Source: Sorghum bicolor | Lineage: Eukaryota; Streptophyta; Magnoliopsida; Poales; Poaceae | DNA: 64,000 nucleotides | Direction: 5' to 3' | NCBI RefSeq assembly: GCF_000003195.3 | Contig: NC_012873.2 | Location: forward strand, 25,393,317 to 25,457,316 | Shown: piece by piece, positions 56,157-64,000 of the stretch | How positions within the stretch are numbered: position 1 is the first letter of the stretch | How the letters are laid out: every line of letters begins with the position of its first letter | The notes under the pieces: generated by a model | Database searches by the model: none | Seen by the model: only the letters and a program-made list of their open reading frames with translations | What the model was told of the DNA's origin: nothing | Made by a program: the position numbers and the translations under genes

Positions 56157-57425
56157 ATGAATAGAAGACATCTTCCAGGAAATTTTGTTGACAATCCCGA
56201 AGCGTTATTCAGAAAAACAAGAGCCAAGCTCAAGAAGAGATCATCAACACTTCAGCAGGAAGCTTCATCTAATCAAGAAGATCACCGGAACTTGTCTTCA
56301 AAGTTCGAAGCCATGGCGAACAAATCAAACCACAAGTTCTCAGCTCCCACTACGGACAACATCCGCACTGGACCTGCTGTAGAGATCGATGGCAACTTTG
56401 AGCTCAAGCCTGGACTTATCAACATGGTGCAATCCAACCAGTTCTGTGGGAAGGCACACGAAGATGCTATTGCTCATCTCCAACACTTCCTAGAGATTTG
56501 CAACACATTTACCATATCAGGAGTCCCCAGAGATGCTATACTACTTCGCCTCTTCCCATTCTCACTGTTATGAAGAGCGAAGCAGTGGTTCTATGCTACA
56601 AAGGAGAAGAATACTACGTGGGCACTCTGCTCAACAAACTTCCTGGCTAAGTTCTTTCCCATGGGCAAGACCAATGCTCTCCGTGGGAAGATTACAAGTT
56701 TTCAGCAACAAAATGATGAATCCGTTCCAGAAGCATGGGAGCGCTTCCAAGACTACATCCTAGAATGTCCCCATCATGGAATGGAGAGTTGGCTACTAAT
56801 GCAGACATTTTATCATGGGCTCGGCAACAGTGCCCGAGAGACCATGGATGCTGCAGCTGGAGGAGCATTCCTATCACTTACCATATCACAAGCCACAGCT
56901 CTTGTGGAGAAGATGGCGTCCAACCAAGGCTGGAATGAAGAGAGGACCTAGACACGCAAGAGAGGTGGAGGTATGCATCAGCTCAAGGAGGTAGACATGC
57001 TGTGTGCTGAGCTAGACCTGCTCATGAAGAATCTTGATGATAGAGCTGGAGATAAGAAAGAAGTTATGCACATCTACGACTCTCACATGACATGTGAGGA
57101 GTGTGGAGATACTGGACACTCAGGCAATCACTGCCCTGAGATGCTTGAGGATGTAAACTACATCAACAACAGCAACTACTACTACTACAACCGTCCTCAA
57201 CAAAATCAAGGTTGGAATCAATAGAGGCCTAACTACTCAGATAATTATCAAGGTAACAATTCTTACAACAATGATAATAATTTTCCACCTCTGAGAGAGT
57301 TAGTGTCTAATCAAGGAAAGCTAATGGATAACCTATCTAAGAAATTGGCATCAAATGATAAAATGCTAGAAAATATAAATAATAGAATGGATAATTTCTC
57401 TACTGCCATCAAGAATCAAAATTAG
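56157..57425 (+). pseudogene. gag: Element 4 gag with four in-frame stops
   Basis: From ATG 56157 a single frame runs with no shift but with stops at 56571 (TGA), 56949, 57222 and 57423 (TAG). Athila-type gag blocks are clear: FELKPGLINMVQSNQFCG, DAIAHLQHFLEICNTF, RDAILLRLFPFSL, KFFPMGKTNALRGKI, EAWERFQDYILECPHHG, QTFYHGLGN. A CCHC knuckle CEECGDTGHSGNHC is at about 57097-57138, followed by an Asn/Tyr/Gln-rich stretch and a coiled segment. The stops rule out a full-length product. Confidence 0.85.
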
Positions 57426-57435
57426 CTTTAATAAA

Positions 57436-58000
57436 ATGATTGGATCTCAGTTAAATCAAATAGCTGCTGCTGTTCCTACTACTAACCCCTGTATACCATC
57501 ACAATCGCAAGGATTAAAATCTGCAAATCTTGTAGACATGTTTGATGCAGGTAACTGGAGTAAACCCGTCACTGAAGTTACTACTGACCTTCTGCCGGTC
57601 AAGAGAGGCGATCCAGGACGACCCGTCAATCCGATTTCCATCGGCATGGTGGACTTCCCAGAAGCACTCTACGACTTTGGCTCTAGTGTCAACATTATGC
57701 CTAGGGTACTCTATGAAAAATTCTTTACATATCCTTTATTAGAAACAACCATGTGTTTGCAGTTTGCAGATCAGACGATAAGTTTTCCAAAAGGAATACT
57801 GAAGAACCTCTGTGTCCGAGTTGGTACCTTATATGCCCAGTAGACTTCGTGGTGATAGAGACCGGTAATGATGAGAGGGCACCCATCATCTTAGGGAGGC
57901 CATTCTAGAACACCTCGGGAGCTGTCATCTACGCCAGTGCTACCAAGATCAGTTTCTACATCAAAGGGAGGAAGGAGATGTTTTCCTTCAAGAACAAGAC
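57436..58000 (+). pseudogene. Element 4 protease-like domain 1
   Basis: It follows gag in a new frame. The active-site motif is YDFGSSVNIMP (Asp 57673-57675). A frameshift at about 57836 leads to the second half, VDFVVIETGNDERAPIILGRPF, with TAG at 57906-57908 in place of a sense codon. The tail FYIKGRKEMFSFKNK ends near 58000. The layout is that of the aspartic protease of Athila-like elements. Confidence 0.75.
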
Positions 58001-58157
58001 TACACAAATCCCAGATCAATCCAGACATGAACCAAGGAAGAGGACCAACAGGAGGAACAGGAACAAGACCGAGTCAGCTAAGATGGTCACTGCAGGTCAT
58101 GGAGGTCAAGATCAACAACTTAAGTCACCATTTTTGACCTAGAAGGACGACCCAGGA

Positions 58158-58727
58158 ATGCCAATCATCTATTGCTCCATAAATGGATACAACTTCTACA
58201 AGACGACTTGCGACACCAGATCGGGCGTCAACACAATGGCCGCAGTCACCTATGGACTTTTGTTCGGAGCCATGCCCCTAAAACCAACATACATTCAGCT
58301 CCAGATGGCAGATCATATGTTTCAAGAAGTTAAAGGAATAGTAACTCATGTCCCTGTCAAAATAGACGATCATTTTGTCTACACAGACTTTCAGGTTATT
58401 GACATGGGAGAAGACGAATACGATCCACCCATCATCCTTGGAAGACCGTTCCTCAGCACCGTTAAAGCAATCATCTACATTGGAACTGGAGAAGTCCATA
58501 TGCACTTCCCCTCAGAGAAGGTACGCCGCTATTTTTCTGACCCTAACTATATCGTTGAAGACTCTAAGCAGGTAAGAAAACAACGCAACCACAACCAAAG
58601 GAGGCAAATCATCAAGGACGGATGGGCAGACTATGAAGGAGAAGTTGTAAGGTTAGAAGACGTACAGTTTAAACAGAATTATCTAGAGGAGACCGTAGAC
58701 CGAGTCAGGTGTGGAAAGAGAAGATAA
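58158..58727 (+). pseudogene. Element 4 protease-like domain 2
   Basis: A 189-codon open frame (MPIIYCSINGY onwards) resembles a second retropepsin domain: TTCDTRSGVNTM where D-T/L-G-A/S is expected (Asp 58212-58214; the catalytic Gly is Arg), IQLQMADHMFQEVKGI, VYTDFQVIDM and PPIILGRPFLSTVKAII. The Gly to Arg change predicts an inactive protease. A C-terminal basic segment follows. The linker 58000-58157 contains a stop. Confidence 0.7.
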
Positions 58728-60936
58728 CTATACATGAAGAAGAGGCGCCGCCGGAAGTACCGACTACGCTACCCAACGAACCTCAGGACAATTGAGAAAA
58801 CGGAGATTCCCGTTCGGAGGACCTTATAAACACCGAACGCCTTGCCAAGAGGTAAACTTGGTAGTTATCCTTTTCCTTTCAATTATTTCAAACAGTTTAC
58901 TTAGTTAATCATGTCCATACTATCCTAAAAAGAAAATAAAAATGTGAAAAACAGTAAGCCCCATGTGAGGATACGAGTGGCATAAAACCCATATGTACAT
59001 TCACTGTGGTGGCATAAAAATATTTTTTTTTGCTCTATAAAACGAAAATATAAAATTAGGGAGTAACATTTATCGAGGAGGCTCAACATGATAAAGGCTA
59101 GATATTTATGCTAACACTTAATCAGTTCCACCAGCTTTGTTGTCTATTTGAGCTCCACAGAATTTAAGAATCAAGAAGACTAGCAGACAGAGGACATTCC
59201 AATCGCTGTGAGAATACTGCCGACTTTCAAATACACCTCTGCCACCTGCTAGCTACATGAAAAGAAATTACGTCAAAATTCAGCTTGGAGGAGAGCACCC
59301 CCATTTATCCCGCTAAGTATATCTATCTATCTTTATACTTATACTATATTAAAATATAAATATACATAACTATGAAAAACCAAATAAAGATTTTATGCTT
59401 ATACATATATATATCTTTTGCTTAGTGTGTTTAATAAATAAATAAAGTGGCTATGCTAATCTGAATCTTAATAATAAAACTCTAGCATGGATATGATGAA
59501 TAGTTGCTCTGCCTAATTTTCAAATTTTGAAGTTCTCTCAAGTTTAGACATAACTGCTATAATTTAAAGCTTGCTCTAAACCTAAACTTGTGGGAAGAAA
59601 ACTAGATCTGAAGTCTAAGTTGTTAACGGATATGATATGGGAGGGTTGAACTGCTGTTTATCTGTTCCAACGGATGCTAGAATTCTGGAGAATTTTATCT
59701 TTGAAATATTACATGATGAGTTCCTGTATGATGATAGTTTAAATTCCTACCACAGCCATATATACATGCTTGCTAGACTTTGAGCCACACATTTACTATT
59801 TACTGATCATGAGCATTGAGTGTGGTCAAGCTGTGTAGACCCTTAGGAGCTTGTCATGTGGTTAAATCAAGATTCACTTGCACGTTCACTCACACATGCA
59901 ACTTCTACTCCGGAAGTAGAATCCACATATATCCATCCATTTCCATCTCCAGAACCACCCAAAAATATTCTACTCCTAATCCGGGAGAGAATAGCCAAAA
60001 ACATTTCTATTTTCCCCTATGAAATAAATGCTCAAGTTATCTTGTTACTACCACTTGCTATATTATCTCAAGAGATGAGTGCTCTAAAAAAAGGAAGAAA
60101 AAAAGAGATACGAGGAAATAAAAAGGGGCAAGTGCCCGGAACCTCGAAAGAAAAGAAAAAGTGAGACGAGAGGTAAAAATGGACAAATGTCCGACAGTAG
60201 AATTAGGGGTACAAGATACCCACCTGAGAGAAAAGAAAAAAAAGAAGAGCATCTCATTCTCCTCACAAAGTTTCAAAAAGCAAGAAAGGTATGTATCCCC
60301 TCAAAAGAGCAAAAGTAGAATTAGACTTCCACCATTGTTATCACCATCATCACCATACACCATTCATTCGCCACACACGCACATCTTGATTTGGCTTATT
60401 GATTTGTTTCTTTGGATCCATGGTTTGACTATACAATAAATGTCTTGTAAGTATGTATACTTTATCTCCCACCTATGAGCTCCAGATATCAAAAGCCTTA
60501 TTAGAGTAGGGTGAGAGAGAAGGCAATATCATTATGCCTCATACCATAAATACTACATATTTTGAGAGAAGGCATATATCATCACTGCCTTGGTAAGGAT
60601 CCAGAAATACCACAAAAGAGAGATCTAAGAGAGTCATACAAGGAATCTCTGAGTTTTATTTGAAAATCTGCAAAAACTCCAAAGCTATAGCTGATAAAGA
60701 GTAAGAGACATGGCACTTGACTAGACTGTTCTATCTTTTAACTTCTCAAGACAGAAGTGACGGATACAATTCCCATGGTGAAAGGTAAAGTAAGTAAGTT
60801 TTAAGTCTTGACAGTTTACTCTAACTCAGAGATGAGACCTTATTTAGAAGCATGTGTACCGTCAAATTTTAAAGATATTGCAACAACTTCTAATCCATCG
60901 CTGAGATTATCCTTGCTCAGGGATGAGCTAGAGGTA
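58728..60936. other. Non-coding 3' internal region of element 4
   Basis: About 2.2 kb where RT-RNase H-integrase would be expected. It is AT-rich with purine-rich runs (60085-60260) and no recognisable pol or env-like motif. Confidence 0.65.
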
Positions 60937-60950
60937 AGCTTGGGGAAGTT
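60937..60950 (+). other. Polypurine tract, element 4
   Basis: AGCTTGGGGAAGTT directly before TGTTGACGG of the 3' LTR. Confidence 0.75.
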
Positions 60951-62378
60951 TGTTGACGGTTCTTAAGTATCAAATTTAATTATCAAATAAACAAAGAAAA
61001 GGATCCAAATGAAATCAACAACCAGACTTAGGGTTTTATCTGACAGAATTCCACGAGTTTTGGTCTTTGTCTATTTCTACAGGGGGTTATTAGGAAATAC
61101 AGAAGAAAGGCCCACACGTCGGGATTACATAGAGATATCAACGTGCCGTGCAATTATCTTACATCTAGAAGACTCCAGAAGCCACGGGAAGGAAGCGGAG
61201 GCCGAACGGGGCTAGGCACTGGGCGCCCGCCCAGTTGACCTGGGCGCGCGCCCCCCTGCAGAGTTGGATCAGGACTCTATTTCAGGACTAATCTCCACCG
61301 ACCTATAGGATCAAGGATAACCGTTCAATCAATGTCGGTTTGATCCAACGGCCCATATTCACTTGAAGGGACTATAAAACCAGACCCCCTGGCCCCTGGA
61401 GGAGAGAGCCTCTCAACCCTAATTCATTATTCCTCAAGGGAGAAGAAGCCTTTGATCAAGCCTGGAGCCACCACATGAGTTAGACATCTAGATTAGCATA
61501 GCTACATAGGATTAGAACTAGAAGGAGTCAATCTTTGATTGGTTTCCGGATCTATCAAGAGGATTCTTGGTAATTCTCTAATTGTGGTTCTAATTGTTCT
61601 TCTAATCATATTTGTTCTTCAATATTATGAATATGACTTTGTTCTACTTCAATATATTGCTTATGACTTTGCTCTACTTGGTTTTATTCAAGATTATATT
61701 GTTCTTAGTTTATCATGGTTATGTACTTGGATTAGTAACAGATTGGATCTATATACATGCTTAGGATCGTATAGCGTTTATCCAGTGGATCCATGGGTAA
61801 ATGATAGATATTGTGTAGGCATGGTGCTTATACCATATTTATCTGCGATTGTACCCAATATGCCATATCGTGGGGTAGTTCGTGATAGTGACAGTTTCAT
61901 TGATTCTTATATAGTCCCCCTCTCGTGTATTGGGCTGGCAGAGCAACATTATTACAGGTGAGTGATTGCTATGTTTCTCATATTCCTTGCTAATATCACT
62001 ATGCATGGGCGTAGTCTTGTCTTGCAATGATTGCTAAGTATGCTTGCACTAACTATGATAATGCTAGACTATATAGTTGAGAATAACTTAGGAAATATTC
62101 TTGTAGTTCGTTCTAATTCCATGCTAATGACTTTCTAGAGTATCTAATTGATGTGCTTATCATAATTATTATGTGGCTAAGTTATGCTGATCAGACTAAT
62201 TATCTTTGTCACTATTCATTACTTTATATATCCTTTATGTGACACTTACCCCCGTATGAAAGAGTTAGATAAATGTTCTCAATTATATATGCAATGATAG
62301 ATACTCAATATCATATTCTATTACGTAATCAATATTGATGATTGTTAATCCCTTCCCAGTGGTAAAATATAAATAACG
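60951..62378 (+). repeat. Element 4 3' LTR, truncated
   Basis: Matches 54334-55761 up to AAATAACG and then diverges abruptly; the last ~240 bp of the LTR (equivalent to 55762-56001) are missing or lie beyond the window. Confidence 0.85.
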
Positions 62379-63240
62379 CTATTATAAACATCGTCATAGT
62401 ATACAATACATAGGCTTTGTGACGATAGATCGATGACAATAGTTGATCGTCATTAAATATAGAACTATTATAATTTTTTACTCAAACAGATAACTTTTTT
62501 CATTCAAAATCATTTACTCTCTTAAAACTAAAGATGTAGTTAGCCATGAGTTCTACAACTTTGTTTTTGATGACATTTAAAATCATTTACTCTCTCATAA
62601 TTCAATTCAAAGTTTTTATATTTTGAAATTTAAATTTTGAATTGTTCAAACAAAGTAAGATGGAGAAATGATCAAAATAAAAGTTGTAGATCTTGATGAG
62701 TTCTATAACTCTGTTGTTGATGACCTTTCCATTTGAATTCATTTAATATCTCAAAAATTTGTTCAAAATTCTTATATTTTGAAATTCAAAAATTTAAATT
62801 GTTGGGCCAGATGCTGGGCTGATTCCAATCCTAGGACCATTCTCATCCTTGGCCCACTACAGTTTTTTTATTGTTAAATGAATAAAGAAGGCATATTGTG
62901 AGATCCGAAAATTTTGTTTGAAGTTGTCATAATTTGAAATTTGAATTTTTGAATTATTCAAACAAACTCGGATTAAGAGATGATCCAAACCAAAGTTGTA
63001 GATCTCAATGAGATCAACAAACTTGTTGTTGTCAATGTTTTCATTTGAAATCATTTATTATTCCAAAAGTTTGTATGAAGTTCTCATAGTTTCAAATCAA
63101 AAATTAGAATTGTTGAAACAAAGTTTGATAGAGAAAGGGCTAAAACAAGAGTTGTAGATCAGGATGAGTCCTGTGACTTTATTGTTGGTGACCTTTTAAT
63201 TTCAAATTCTTTACTATTCTAAAATCAATTAATATCCGAA
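62379..63240. repeat. DNA-transposon-like terminus with ~155-bp periodic repeats
   Basis: It begins CTATTATAAACATCGTCATAG with repeated GTCAT/ATGAC motifs (GTGACGATAG, GATGACAATAG, GATCGTCATT), then a repeated block AGTTGTAGATC..GATGAG..TTGTTG.TGAC at about 62529, 62684, 62993 and 63150. It resembles CACTA sub-terminal sequence, but a TIR is not certain. Confidence 0.5.
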
Positions 63241-64000
63241 AGTAGATACATCATAAACTTAGTTATTTGACTATAGGAGAGATCTTTCTATTTGTGAAGA
63301 GAGTACCACTTTATTAAATTTGTGTCAAACTTTTATGGAATGTTTATGGACCTAAATTATATTGCTGTGTCAATTTGCAAAATCTGACCAAATTTAGTCA
63401 TTATTATAATTATTCATTTAATTACCATGTGTCGAGGATTTGAATAAGGGGGGTATCTTTATTCATGTGCTAGAAAAATAACCTCTGATAAGTGCCCACG
63501 CCGCACTATCATTTCCCCGCTTCAACTAGTAAAAATGCCCGACGAACGGACCGCACTGGGCGAGCCCAGGAGCGATCCTCGAGAGCCCAAACTACCATCC
63601 ACTCATTATGTCGCCGCTCGAGATAGGACGAGCACGGCAAGCGTGTCACTCAACCTGCCCCTCGATGATAGAAGTAGGCTCGAGTGAACTACTTGGCCTC
63701 GAGCCCGGGTACGCCTCGATTACCTGCTCCCGGTACGGATCCTAGAGCATTTAATTAATGTGTTTGCCCTACAGCCACCTGAAAGCCCTAGTTTGGTTTT
63801 AGATAATTGATGAAACCCTAGTACTAACCTCTATATTAAGTGTGTATAGACTTAATTAGGTTGGTACATGCCAAGTCATGGAGCAAGAGATTATCATGGT
63901 GATGATGGTATTGACCACAAGATGATCAAGTGCTCAACTTGGAAAAGAAGAAAGAGAAAAACAGAACCCTATGGAGATCAAGGAAAAGGTATTGCTTAGG
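63241..64000. other. Unassigned end of window
   Basis: 63241-63480 is AT-rich with nothing recognised. 63540-63745 is GC-rich with several CTCGAG motifs, like the Tat-element sequence but not alignable by eye. From about 63760 (TGTTTGCCCTACAGCCACC) the sequence resembles the start of a Copia-type LTR, but no second LTR or boundary can be shown. Confidence 0.3.

Larger units (their letters stand above)
54334..62378 (+). mobile_element. Element 4: Athila-like Ty3/Gypsy element with gag and two proteases but no RT/integrase
   Basis: The left LTR begins TGTTGATGG (54334) and the right LTR TGTTGACGG (60951), offset 6,617 bp. The primer-binding site TGGCGCCGTTGCCGGGGA follows the left LTR, typical of Athila-like elements. 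The internal region of 4.9 kb holds a degenerate gag, two retropepsin-like domains and 2.2 kb of non-coding sequence to the polypurine tract. No RT, RNase H or integrase motif is seen in any frame. The right LTR lacks its last ~240 bp. About 25 differences in the first ~390 bp of the LTRs mark it as much older than elements 1-3. Confidence 0.85.

Noticed and set aside
60058..60439. Short Phe/Ser- and Lys-rich frames in element 4
   Set aside because: Products of purine-rich runs; no similarity to env or pol.
63760..64000. Start of a Copia LTR retrotransposon
   Set aside because: The text resembles such LTRs, but there is no second LTR, primer-binding site or coding sequence in the window, so it is only mentioned as unassigned sequence.

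Overview
The window is a block of nested transposable elements from a grass (Poaceae) genome. The assignment rests on the element types: a CACTA DNA transposon with TTTAGTCCCGG sub-terminal hairpins and a ULP1-type protease gene, Tat-lineage Gypsy elements with two RNase H domains, a chromovirus with LTRs over 4.5 kb, and an Athila-like element. I see no host protein-coding gene, rRNA, tRNA or CRISPR array. The organism is inferred from element families; the species cannot be read from the sequence.

Layout. One old CACTA transposon runs from before base 1 to its right terminus at 50732. Three LTR retrotransposons sit inside it. Element 1 (1703-15986, + strand, Tat Gypsy) has LTRs with very few differences. 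Element 2 (19151-33423, - strand) is an older copy of the same family with 5-bp target duplications GAATT. Element 3 (34965-49542, - strand, chromovirus) has 4.58-kb LTRs and target duplications AAACC; it carries a 358-N assembly gap and an internal deletion of protease plus most of the reverse transcriptase. With the three insertions removed, the CACTA pieces (1-1702, 15987-19150, 33429-34964, 49548-50732) join into a decayed transposase end, a promoter-like zone and a degenerate C48-protease gene. To the right are the start of a second CACTA-like element (51428-51865), a truncated chromovirus LTR in the opposite orientation (51866-54333), an Athila-like element without RT or integrase (54334-62378, 3' end truncated), a DNA-transposon-like repeat array (62379-63240) and unassigned sequence to 64000.

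The most interesting content is in elements 1 and 2. Each carries, antisense to gag-pol and between pol and the 3' LTR, a gene with its own TATA box that I can resolve into six exons with five GT-AG introns. Reading frame and phase are kept across every junction in both copies. Four of the five introns and all exons but one have matching or near-matching lengths. In element 1 the gene is fully open (1,291 codons before the stop); in element 2 it has two nonsense codons. It encodes a Transposase_28-like ('putative gypsy-type transposon') N-terminal domain, an acidic and basic linker, a Gln-rich stretch and a long coiled coil. In both elements gag-protease and RT-RNase H-integrase lie in one frame separated by a single conserved TAG, a candidate readthrough stop.

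How the parts relate: elements 1 and 2 point towards each other and make 14-kb inverted arms around a 3.2-kb CACTA spacer. Their accessory genes therefore start on either side of the spacer and are transcribed away from it, while the two 3' LTRs face into it.
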